DNA of 64,000 nucleotides from JADJPO01 sp963828555 (lineage in GTDB: Bacteria > Actinomycetota > Actinomycetes > Actinomycetales > Kineosporiaceae): the NCBI GenBank assembly GCA_963828555.1, contig CAWHEL010000002.1, positions 1,240,001 to 1,304,000 of the forward strand, in the 5' to 3' direction. Numbering within the stretch: the stretch's first letter is position 1; each line of letters opens with the position of its first letter. Shown in pieces: positions 17,608 to 25,116 of this stretch. The translations under genes and the position numbers were made by a program. Under the pieces are notes generated by a model. The model saw only the letters and a list, made by a program, of their open reading frames with translations, did no database searches and was not told the DNA's origin.

Positions 17608-18486
17608 TCAGTCGTCGACAAGCGCGACCAGGGCGGCGTCCCCCTGTCGCAGGGTGTTGGTGGGCGTGAGCACCCGCATGCACCCGTCGAGCTCCACGTA
17701 GACCTCCGCGGTGAGCACCGCGAACCGGGTGTGCGCTGTCGTGCAGGGCCGGGCGGGGCCGAGGGCCGCCAGGGCGGTGCGCACCGCTGCGGCGTGCGTG
17801 CCGGTCAGCGTCACTCCGTCGGTGGGCGAGCCGTCGCCGTCGTCCGCGCCGGTGTACCGGCAGAGGCGGATCGACTCGCGGCCGGCCAAAAGCGGCCCGG
17901 GGCCGGAGGTCCGCGCTGTGCCGCCGATCAGGGCGATCATGTCCTTCCAGCGCTCACACCCGGCGAGGACCGCGGCCTCGGGCCGCGTGCGGCGCAGCGG
18001 AGTGCGTTCGATGGTGGTCCAGGACAGGGCTGCGAGCGCCTCCAGCACCGCGGGCAGCGCGTGTTGACACTCGTCCGTCGGCAGGGAGATCACCGTGGGT
18101 CTCCCGTCGAGCTCGAGGGTCACCGCGTTGGTCGTCGCGTAGGCGCGGCAGGACATCCCTGGCTGCTCTCTCAAGGGCGGCCGACGGAGGAGCCTCACGA
18201 ACTCCTCGATCCGCTCGCTCGTGCGCTCCCGGACGACCACCGACCATTCGCCGTCCCCGGCCACGCGCTCCAGACGCCGGTCGCACCGCAGCACGGCAGT
18301 CGGCTGCTCGGAGGCGGCCAGTGGCCTCCCGGGGCCGATCCGGAGCGGATCACAATCGGCCGCTCCGGTCGCGGCGGTGGCAGGCAGGTCGGCGGCGGAC
18401 CCCGACACCGCCGGCGTGGTCACGACATCGCCGGAGGCGCAGCCGGCGAGCAGCACTGCCGCGAGCAGCAGACAGGTCCTCCGCAC
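17608..18486 (-). CDS. Putative lipoprotein of unknown function
   Basis: The 292-residue protein starts with a basic residue pair and a hydrophobic stretch ending in the lipobox LLAAVLLAGCAS, so it is likely a membrane-anchored lipoprotein. I took the GTG at 18486 just before RRTCLLLAAV as the start; a longer frame reaches 18555 but would bury the signal sequence. Six or so cysteines lie in the mature part. No known domain was recognised. Its stop abuts the CaiB stop with no gap. Confidence 0.6.
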   Translation of the reverse strand: MRRTCLLLAAVLLAGCASGDVVTTPAVSGSAADLPATAATGAADCDPLRIGPGRPLAASEQPTAVLRCDRRLERVAGDGEWSVVVRERTSERIEEFVRLLRRPPLREQPGMSCRAYATTNAVTLELDGRPTVISLPTDECQHALPAVLEALAALSWTTIERTPLRRTRPEAAVLAGCERWKDMIALIGGTARTSGPGPLLAGRESIRLCRYTGADDGDGSPTDGVTLTGTHAAAVRTALAALGPARPCTTAHTRFAVLTAEVYVELDGCMRVLTPTNTLRQGDAALVALVDD

Positions 18487-18551
18487 GGGTCCCCGCCCCA
18501 ACGCCCTCGAACGTACATCGGCACATCGAACGCCCAGCCCAAGCCGTTCCG

Positions 18552-19949
18552 TCACCCGCCGGTGAGCTCCGGGCCCGGCCGCAGGCTGGCCAGGTCGGCG
18601 GCCGCTCGGCCGCTCGCCCAGCCCTCGCGGTCGTTGGCCGAGCCGACGGACCGGGTGATCAGGCTCGGGAACAACGCCGCGGTGGCCTCGTCGACGGCGG
18701 CTCGGGCAGAGGCGAGCACCGGCAGCAGGTCAGATCGACCGGTCTCGGTGGCGACCTGGCGGGTCTGCTCCTCGGTGGTCTCCGCCAGGCGCTCGCCGAG
18801 GCGATGGGCGTAGGACATCAGGAAGGACTGGCGGAACGATCGAGTGCGGGAGGCGCCGTCGGCGTACTGGCGCGAACCCTGCCGGGTCATCGCGGTCGTC
18901 GCCTGGACCAGCAACGAGGTGAACAGCAACTCGACCGCGTCCAGGTCTGCTGCTCGGCCGATGACGGTCGCGAACCCGAGGGCCTTGCTCCACACCATGC
19001 GGCACTGGCTCGCATCGGCGACGGTCTGGAGGAGCATGGCCTTGGGTGCTTCGTAGGGGTTGTCGATGCCGATCCGTCGGCCCTGCGGGCCGCCGACGGT
19101 CGGCCGGGTGGCGTCGAGCAGCGCGCGATCGATCCGGTGGCGCGCCATCATGGCGTGCGCCCCTGCGGTGAACGTCTCGGCCTCGGCGGGGTAGGGCGTC
19201 GACTCGGCCTTGGCCAGCAGCGCCCGCACCTTCTCCAGGATCCGCCGGTCGACGTCCGGCCGATCGGTCGCGGGCACATGGGTGGCCTCGCCGGGGATGG
19301 GACCGAGCCGCTCCAGATCGGGCAGCCGGGCCAGGGCGTCGGCCAGCTCCAGCGCCAGGCGGATGGTGACCGCCCGCGGACGGGCCACGTCGGCGTCCAT
19401 CCAATTGCGCTCACGCGGCCAGCGGACGGTCGCGTCGAGCGCCACGAGCTGGTCGTGCCAGCGCGCCGACACGGTGGTCGGCGCGTAGCGGGCAAGTTCG
19501 GCGGCGATCGCATCGCGACCCACGGATTCGAGATCCACACCTTGCAGACGACGCAGAGCGCGGACGACGTCCGCGGGCTCCCACCCACGCCGCCACACAT
19601 CGGTGATCTGGCCGAGGACGATGGCGCTGAGTTTCCGGTCGACCGTCCGTCTCCAGCCGGCGGCCTGCGACGTCTCGGCATCCGCGAGGCCATGGACACT
19701 CCTGAGGAAGTGGGTACCCCGGCCGCGTGCCAGGTGTCCCAGCGCCAGGGACACCAGCTCGCGCACGTCGTCGGTGACATCCGGCAGACTCGCCGACCCG
19801 GCCCAGGCCGCTCCGAACGGCGATCCCGACGCCGTGCCGAACGAGGCGCCGGGGGTGGCAGTGGACTCGCTTCCTCGTCCTCCGCCGACCGTCGCCCGCT
19901 TGCGTGCCTTGGCCTTCGTCGCCCGTCGCTGTCGATTCGCCTTCCCCAT
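18552..19949 (-). CDS. DUF2786 domain protein
   Basis: The 465-residue protein starts with a lysine- and arginine-rich segment (MGKANRQRRATKAKARKR), which may contact nucleic acid. The DUF2786 core is RILEKVRALLAKAESTPYPA followed by AEAETFTAGAHAMMARHRID. A region after it (LLFTSLLVQATTAM) matches the long actinobacterial members. Function of the family is unknown. It is transcribed in the same direction as the lipoprotein gene 65 bases downstream. Confidence 0.75.
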   Translation of the reverse strand: MGKANRQRRATKAKARKRATVGGGRGSESTATPGASFGTASGSPFGAAWAGSASLPDVTDDVRELVSLALGHLARGRGTHFLRSVHGLADAETSQAAGWRRTVDRKLSAIVLGQITDVWRRGWEPADVVRALRRLQGVDLESVGRDAIAAELARYAPTTVSARWHDQLVALDATVRWPRERNWMDADVARPRAVTIRLALELADALARLPDLERLGPIPGEATHVPATDRPDVDRRILEKVRALLAKAESTPYPAEAETFTAGAHAMMARHRIDRALLDATRPTVGGPQGRRIGIDNPYEAPKAMLLQTVADASQCRMVWSKALGFATVIGRAADLDAVELLFTSLLVQATTAMTRQGSRQYADGASRTRSFRQSFLMSYAHRLGERLAETTEEQTRQVATETGRSDLLPVLASARAAVDEATAALFPSLITRSVGSANDREGWASGRAAADLASLRPGPELTGG

Positions 19950-20001
19950 GACAGGTCACCGTAGCCAGAGCCACCGACGGCTGGACGAAATACCGTAGAC
20001 C

Positions 20002-20010
20002 TGTGGATAA
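20002..20010 (-). promoter_or_regulatory. Consensus DnaA box
   Basis: The minus strand reads TTATCCACA, the classical DnaA box, in the gap between the divergent DUF2786 and Uma2 genes. A second group of DnaA-like boxes lies at 23007-23067. A single 9-mer can occur by chance, although it is AT-richer than its surroundings. Confidence 0.35.
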
Positions 20011-20147
20011 CTCCGACAGGTTCCCTGGTACGGCACACCTGCGCCACGCACGTCCTCGCCCAAGGAGCCGCCCGGGTCCACAATGGATCGAGGTGGACTG
20101 GGCATCGAGGTGCACTGGCCAGAGAATCACGAACGAGGAGGCCGTCG

Positions 20148-20693
20148 GTGAGCGAATCGGCGTCGGCCATCGGCCGGAGGGTGTCCTACCAGGCCTACCT
20201 CGACCTTCCCGACGAGCTACGGGCGGAATATGTCAACGGTGTTGTCATCGTGAACCCTCCGCCGTCGTTCGTCCATCAGCGCATCTGCCTGCGGCTGAGG
20301 GACGCCTTGGTGACCGCATTGCCGAGTGCCGTTGTCGCCGTTACCGTCGGCTGGAAGCTGAGCCCGGACCGCCAGGACATCCGGATTCCGGATGTTGCGG
20401 TGCTCGATGCCGAGCCGGCTGAGGATCTCGTCGCGGTACCGCCGCTCCTAGTGGTCGAGGTCTTGTCCACGAACCGTTCTGACGACCTGGTGCGCAAGTC
20501 GACCGAGTACCTCGACGCCGGCGCTGGCCAGTACTGGATCATGGATCCTCGCGACCGGGTGTTGGACGCCTACCTCAGCACACCGGCCGGCTGGGAGGTC
20601 TTGGCGCACTTGACCGACGAGCACCCGACAGGCGTGGTCCGGGTCGCCGAGCTCGGCGACGTCCGGCTCGATCTGGCGGCTCTGCTCGGCTGA
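20148..20693 (+). CDS. Uma2 family endonuclease-like protein
   Basis: The 181-residue protein matches Uma2 (DUF820). It starts with YLDLPDELRAEYVNGVVIV, has the PD-(D/E)XK-like core IRIPDVAVLD and LLVVEVLSTNRSDDLVRKS, and ends with YWIMDPRDRVLDAYL. Uma2 proteins have a restriction-endonuclease fold, are abundant in cyanobacteria and actinobacteria, and may act in mobile or toxin-like systems. The start is a GTG with GGAGG about 8 bases upstream. No antitoxin partner is visible. Confidence 0.82.
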   Translation: MSESASAIGRRVSYQAYLDLPDELRAEYVNGVVIVNPPPSFVHQRICLRLRDALVTALPSAVVAVTVGWKLSPDRQDIRIPDVAVLDAEPAEDLVAVPPLLVVEVLSTNRSDDLVRKSTEYLDAGAGQYWIMDPRDRVLDAYLSTPAGWEVLAHLTDEHPTGVVRVAELGDVRLDLAALLG

Positions 20694-20871
20694 GCACCTC
20701 AGCCGCTACGCGGTCGCGCAGGCAGGCGCACGGAGCCGTCTTCAAGGCCTCGATCGGCGCCGTGCTGGCCCTGCCAAAGCTGGGCCGTCCTCCTGGCAGA
20801 AGTCGCCAACGCAGGTGGGCCTCGGCGCTGGTTAGGCTCCCGGGCACCAGGACGCCGAAGGGAGGTATGTG

Positions 20872-21807
20872 ATGCGGATACTCGTCGCCCTGGGCGGCAA
20901 CGCGATGACCGGCCCGGACGGCACCGCCACACCTACGGCCCAGCGGGCAGCGATCACCTCGGCGATGGGCTCGGTGGCCGATCTGATCGCCGCCGGTCAC
21001 GAGGTGGTGATCACCCACGGCAACGGCCCCCAGGTGGGCAACCTGCTGGTCAAGAACGAACTGGCCGCGCACGTCGTCCCGCCGGTGCCCCTGGACTGGA
21101 ACGGCGCGCAGACCCAGGGCACGCTCGGCTTCACCATCCTGAACGCGCTCGAGCCGGCCCTCGCCGTCCGCGGCAGTGCCCGCCCGGTGGCGGCGATCGT
21201 CACCAGGACCCGGGTGGACGGCGACGACCCGGGCTTCACCCACCCGACCAAGCCGGTCGGCCGGTATCTGCCCCACGCACAGGCCGAACCGCTGATCGCC
21301 CACGGCCAGATCTGGCAGGACCGCGGCGAGAAGGGCTGGCGCCGGGTGGTCGCCTCGCCCGAGCCGCTGGAGGTGGTGGACACGCCCACCGTGCGCACGC
21401 TGCTGGCCGCCGGGTACGTGGTGGTCGCCGCCGGCGGCGGGGGCATCCCGGTGGTGCGCGACCCGGACGGCTCGCTGCGCGGCGTCGAGGCCGTGATCGA
21501 CAAGGACCTGACCGCCGCCGTCCTCGCCCGCGCGCTCGACCTGGAGGTGCTGGTGATCGCCACTGACGTGGACCAGGCGATGACCGGTTTCGGCACCCCG
21601 GCGGCGCGCCCCGTGGGCCGGATCACTGCGCCGGCCATGCGCGAGCTCATCGCTGCCGGGCATTTCGCGGCCGGATCGATGGGGCCGAAGGTGGAGGCCG
21701 CCGTCCGGTTCGTCGAGGCCGGCGGAACCCGAAGTGTGATCACGTCGCTGTCCCGGATCGCCCAGGGTGTGGCCGGCGAGTTCGGCACGTGCATCGAAGA
21801 CCATTGA
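20872..21807 (+). CDS. arcC: Carbamate kinase
   Basis: The 311-residue protein begins RILVALGGNAM and has ITHGNGPQVGNLLVKNE, VVAAGGGGIPV and VIDKDLTAAVLA, all typical of carbamate kinase in the amino-acid-kinase family. It makes ATP, ammonia and CO2 from carbamoyl phosphate and ADP. The ATG at 20872 fits the GGAGG at 20861-20865 better than the GTG three bases earlier. No arginine deiminase genes are nearby; the barbiturase follows after 26 bases. Together with FdrA this points to carbamoyl phosphate from a ureido compound. Confidence 0.92.
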   Translation: MRILVALGGNAMTGPDGTATPTAQRAAITSAMGSVADLIAAGHEVVITHGNGPQVGNLLVKNELAAHVVPPVPLDWNGAQTQGTLGFTILNALEPALAVRGSARPVAAIVTRTRVDGDDPGFTHPTKPVGRYLPHAQAEPLIAHGQIWQDRGEKGWRRVVASPEPLEVVDTPTVRTLLAAGYVVVAAGGGGIPVVRDPDGSLRGVEAVIDKDLTAAVLARALDLEVLVIATDVDQAMTGFGTPAARPVGRITAPAMRELIAAGHFAAGSMGPKVEAAVRFVEAGGTRSVITSLSRIAQGVAGEFGTCIEDH

Positions 21808-21833
21808 GTTCACAACCAGAAGGGTGACCCGCT

Positions 21834-22970
21834 GTGCCAGAGCCGATCGAAGTCCGCAAGGTCCCGCTGCACACCGTCTCCGACGCCTCCGAGTTGGCCA
21901 AGCTCATCGACGACGGCGTGATGGACGCGCGCCGCGTCATCGCCGTCATCGGCAAGACCGAGGGCAACGGCGGGGTCAACGACTACACCCGGATCATCGC
22001 CGACAGGGCCTTCCGTGAGGTGCTGATCGCCAAGGGCGCCCCCGAGGAGCAGGTGCGCCAGGTGCCGATCGTGTGGTCGGGCGGCACGGACGGCGTGATC
22101 AGCCCGCACGCCACGATTTTCGCCACCGTGCCGGCCGACCAGGCCGAGAAGACCGACGAGCCCCGGCTGACCGTGGGCTTCGCGATGAGCGAGCACCTGC
22201 TGCCCGAGGAGATCGGCTACACGCCGATGATCTCCAAGGTGGCGGCGGCGGTGCGGGTGGCGATGGAGCGGGCCGGCATCACCGACCCGGCCGACGTGCA
22301 CTACGTGCAGACCAAGACCCCGTTGCTGACCATCCACACCATCCGGGACGCCAAGTCGCGCGGCAAGAGCGTGTGGACCGAGCACACCCACGAGTCGATG
22401 GACCTGTCCAACGGGTGCACCGCGCTCGGCATCGCCGTCGCTCTCGGCGAGATCGAGATGCCCACCGACGCCGACGTGATGCACGACCGGTCGTTGTTCT
22501 CCTCGGTCGCGTCCTGCTCCTCCGGGGTGGAGCTCGACCAGGCCCAGGTGGTCGTGGTCGGCAACGCCCGGGGCATCGGCGGGCGCTACCGGATCGGCCA
22601 CGCGGTCATGCAGGACGCGCTGGACGCCGACGGGATCTGGGCGGCGATCAAGGACGCCGGGCTCGACCTGCCCGAGCGGGCGCACTCCAGCGACCTCGGC
22701 GGCCGGCTGGTCAACGTGTTCCTCAAGTGCGAGGCCTCGCTGGACGGTCAGGTGCACGGGCGGCGCAACGCGATGCTCGACGACTCCGACGTGCACTGGC
22801 ATCGCCAGATCAAGTCGTGCGTGGGCGGGGTGACCGCCTCGGTCACCGGGGACCCGGCCTGTTTCGTCTCGGTCTCGGCGGCCCACCAGGGCCCGGACGG
22901 CGGTGGGCCGGTGGCCGCGATCGTGGACCTGGGTGCGGGCGAAGCGACCGGCTACCGCTGGCCCCGCTGA
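21834..22970 (+). CDS. Ring-opening amidohydrolase, probably barbiturase
   Basis: The 378-residue protein belongs to the small barbiturase/cyanuric acid amidohydrolase family. It shows the three repeated units, with serines in VWSGGTDGVISPHAT (near residue 83), ASCSSGVELDQAQ (near 227) and VSVSAAHQGPDGGGPVAA near the C-terminus. Its start MPEPIEVRKVPLHTV and overall sequence resemble barbiturases of Rhodococcus-type actinobacteria more than AtzD. Barbiturase opens barbiturate to ureidomalonate after uracil oxidation. The distinction from cyanuric acid hydrolase is made from memory of the family and should be treated as likely, not certain. Confidence 0.85.
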   Translation: MPEPIEVRKVPLHTVSDASELAKLIDDGVMDARRVIAVIGKTEGNGGVNDYTRIIADRAFREVLIAKGAPEEQVRQVPIVWSGGTDGVISPHATIFATVPADQAEKTDEPRLTVGFAMSEHLLPEEIGYTPMISKVAAAVRVAMERAGITDPADVHYVQTKTPLLTIHTIRDAKSRGKSVWTEHTHESMDLSNGCTALGIAVALGEIEMPTDADVMHDRSLFSSVASCSSGVELDQAQVVVVGNARGIGGRYRIGHAVMQDALDADGIWAAIKDAGLDLPERAHSSDLGGRLVNVFLKCEASLDGQVHGRRNAMLDDSDVHWHRQIKSCVGGVTASVTGDPACFVSVSAAHQGPDGGGPVAAIVDLGAGEATGYRWPR

Positions 22971-23006
22971 GCCCCCGGCCGCTGGCCCCGCTGCCACCCG
23001 CAGGGG

Positions 23007-23067
23007 TCGTCCACAGGTTTACTCACACCTGTGTAATTCCACAGCTGTGAGCAAACCCTGTGGACAA
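23007..23067. promoter_or_regulatory. Inverted DnaA-box-like pair
   Basis: TCGTCCACA at 23007-23015 and TGTGGACAA at 23059-23067 (TTGTCCACA on the minus strand, the consensus described for Streptomyces) face each other. They form the ends of an imperfect inverted repeat of about 20 bases per arm. The middle holds further CACAGG/CCTGTG-like words. The region lies between the barbiturase and crgA. Confidence 0.45.
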
Positions 23068-23158
23068 TGCGTAGCGGAGCCACTGCACTCAGTTCGTGAG
23101 CCCGCCGAGTGTGGACACTTCTCGGGCGATTTCGGCGGTTGTGCCGGGGGCAAACGAG

Positions 23159-23213
23159 GAGTGGTCACCTCCGGGGCGACACGAGGGGTGTGTTGCCCGA
23201 GAAGTGACCACTC
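23159..23213. repeat. Intergenic hairpin with GAGTGGTC ends, copy 2
   Basis: GAGTGGTCAC at 23159-23168 pairs with GTGACCACTC at 23204-23213, and an imperfect stem continues inward (CGGGGC with GCCCGAG). A partial extra copy of one arm (ACTTCTCGGGC) lies just upstream at 23116-23126. The ends match the hairpin at 10950-11006. Confidence 0.65.
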
Positions 23214-23245
23214 AGCGGGGGGGAGCGGGGGGAGCGGGGGGTGGG

Positions 23246-23494
23246 TCAGCGCCAGCGGGTGGTCATGCCGAAGCCGAGCATCAGCACCGAGAAGCCGATC
23301 ACCAGGTTCCAGTACCCGATCGCCCCGATCGGGTAGGCAAAGTTCGACAGGTAGGTGACGACGAGGTAAGCCAGGCCGAGCAGCAGCAGGCCGACCATCA
23401 CCGGCACGAACCAGCGTGGATTCGGCTTCGGCGGCGCGGCCTTCGCCGGCGGCGGAGTGAACGGGGTCTGGCGGCGCACCCGGGACTCGGGCAT
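23246..23494 (-). CDS. crgA: Cell division protein CrgA
   Basis: The 82-residue protein has two membrane helices, FVPVMVGLLLLGLAYLVVTY and IGYWNLVIGFSVLMLGFGM, with the CrgA ending MTTRWR and a proline- and lysine-rich cytoplasmic head. CrgA recruits or inhibits FtsZ-ring components and binds FtsI in actinobacteria. The ATG at 23494 follows AGGAG; the longer frame to 23542 has no support. It is convergent with the barbiturase gene, and next to the DUF881/pabA/pkn cluster as in mycobacteria. Confidence 0.92.
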   Translation of the reverse strand: MPESRVRRQTPFTPPPAKAAPPKPNPRWFVPVMVGLLLLGLAYLVVTYLSNFAYPIGAIGYWNLVIGFSVLMLGFGMTTRWR

Positions 23495-23608
23495 CTCTCG
23501 GCTCCTCGCGATCCGGCTGTCGGCGGCGAGCCGGCGGCCCACCCGTGTCCTAGCCTAAGTCCCGCAGCGGGGGAAGGCCTACGGTCGCGTGCAGTGGAGG
23601 TGAACGTG

Positions 23609-24436
23609 ATGGACCCGCACCCGGCAGAGAACCCGGCGCCCAACCCGGCGAAGGACCCGGCTGAGGGCCATCAGCGGCCCACGTCCTCGGCTGCCCCCGG
23701 GCGGTGGACCCCGGCGGCGCGCGGCCGGGCGCTCAGCCTGGCCGGGGTCCTGGTCCTGGCCGGACTGCTCTTCACCACCAGCGCCCGCGAGGCCGACGGC
23801 ACCTCTCTGCGCACCGACGGCGTGGACACCCAGGCGCTCGTGATCGCCGAGCAGGCGCGGGCAACCCGGGCCCAGCAGCGGGTGACGCAACTGACCGAGG
23901 AGATCGGCCGGCTCACCGCCGCGGAGGGCAGGGAGAACGACACCGTGGCCGGGCTGCAGCGCCAGGGCGAGGCCCTGGCCGGTCCGGCCGGGCTCACCGC
24001 GGTGGGCGGCCCGACCATGGTGGTCAGCCTGGACGACGCCCCGCCGGAACGCTCCCGCGAGGGCTTCCGCCCCGACGAACTGGTCGTGCACCAGCAGGAC
24101 ATCCAGGCGGTGATGAATGCCCTCTGGGCCGGCGGCGCCGAGGCGATGACCCTGATGGGCAAGCGGGTCACCACGACCACCGCGGTGCGCTGCGTCGGCA
24201 ACACCGTGCTGGTGCAGGGCACGCTCTACTCCCCGCCCTACGTGGTGGTCGCCATCGGCGACCCTGCGGCGCTGGCCCGGGCCCTGGACACCTCGCCGGA
24301 CGTCGCCCTCTACCGCGAGTACGTACGCCAGGTGGGTCTGCGCTGGAGCGCCGAGGAGGGCGGTACCCAGGTACTGCCCGCCTATGCCGGCTCCACCCAG
24401 CTGCGGCACGCCCGCACCGCGCCGGTGGCACGATGA
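23609..24436 (+). CDS. DUF881 membrane protein
   Basis: The 275-residue protein has a proline-rich head, one membrane helix (ALSLAGVLVLAGLLF), a short coiled-coil region (residues about 75-110), and the DUF881 extracellular domain with GLTAVGGPTMVVSLDDAP and VHQQDIQAVMNALWAGGAEAM. The ATG at 23609 has GGAGG 8 bases upstream. In mycobacteria the matching gene (Rv0012) lies between crgA and the pabA/trpG-like gene. Its role is unknown but the position suggests cell envelope or division. Confidence 0.85.
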   Translation: MDPHPAENPAPNPAKDPAEGHQRPTSSAAPGRWTPAARGRALSLAGVLVLAGLLFTTSAREADGTSLRTDGVDTQALVIAEQARATRAQQRVTQLTEEIGRLTAAEGRENDTVAGLQRQGEALAGPAGLTAVGGPTMVVSLDDAPPERSREGFRPDELVVHQQDIQAVMNALWAGGAEAMTLMGKRVTTTTAVRCVGNTVLVQGTLYSPPYVVVAIGDPAALARALDTSPDVALYREYVRQVGLRWSAEEGGTQVLPAYAGSTQLRHARTAPVAR

Positions 24437-25113
24437 CCGATGTGGATGACGACACGCACGCAGCGGGCGGTTCGAGGCAGGACGCCGACGGGGTCCGGAT
24501 CCTCGTCGTGGACAACTACGACAGCTTCGTCTGGACCATCGTCGGCTACCTGGCCCAGCTCGGGGCGTGCTGCGACGTCCGACGCAACGACGCGGTGACC
24601 ACGGATGACGCGCACGGCTTCGACGGGGTGCTGCTCTCGCCCGGACCGGGCACGCCGTCCGAGGCCGGGGTCTGCCCGGCCATGGTCGAACACTGCGCCG
24701 AGCAGGCCCAGCCGATGCTCGGGGTGTGCCTCGGGCATCAGGCGCTGGGCGAGGTGTTCGGCGGCACGGTCACCCACGCCCCCGAACTCATGCACGGCAA
24801 GACCAGCCCGGTGCACCACCGTGGCCAGGGCGTGCTGGAGAGCCTGCCCTCGCCGTTCACCGCCACCCGCTACCACTCGCTCGCCGTCGTGGCCGACACC
24901 GTGCCGGACTGCCTCGAGCTCACCGGGTGGACCGACGAGGGCGTGGTGATGGCGCTGCAGCACCGCGAGCTGCCCCTGCACGGCGTGCAGTTCCACCCCG
25001 AGTCGGTGCTCACCGAGGGCGGGCACCGACTGCTCGCCAACTGGCTGGCCCTGTGCGGGTCACCGGACGCCGTCGCCCGCTCGCACGGGCTGGCTCCTCT
25101 GGTCCGCCGCTGA
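24433..25113 (+). CDS. pabA: Aminodeoxychorismate/anthranilate synthase glutamine amidotransferase subunit
   Basis: The 226-residue class I glutamine amidotransferase starts ILVVDNYDSFVWTIVGYLAQ, has LLSPGPGTPSEAG, the catalytic cysteine in GVCLGHQALGEVFGG, and His and Glu in GVQFHPESVLTEGG. It supplies ammonia for 4-aminobenzoate (folate) or anthranilate synthesis; the chorismate-binding partner is not nearby. The start overlaps the DUF881 stop. It is convergent with pknB, three bases apart. The family can serve both pathways, so pabA or trpG cannot be told apart here. Confidence 0.9.
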   Translation: MTDVDDDTHAAGGSRQDADGVRILVVDNYDSFVWTIVGYLAQLGACCDVRRNDAVTTDDAHGFDGVLLSPGPGTPSEAGVCPAMVEHCAEQAQPMLGVCLGHQALGEVFGGTVTHAPELMHGKTSPVHHRGQGVLESLPSPFTATRYHSLAVVADTVPDCLELTGWTDEGVVMALQHRELPLHGVQFHPESVLTEGGHRLLANWLALCGSPDAVARSHGLAPLVRR

Positions 25114-25116
25114 GGC

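Noticed and set aside
20694..20868. Possible transposase or regulator remnant on the minus strand
   Set aside because: Short readable stretches occur, but no motif was recognised; the gap probably holds only the arcC promoter.
22971..23245. Replication origin
   Set aside because: DnaA-like boxes and inverted repeats are present, but dnaA, dnaN and gyr genes and an AT-rich unwinding region are absent.
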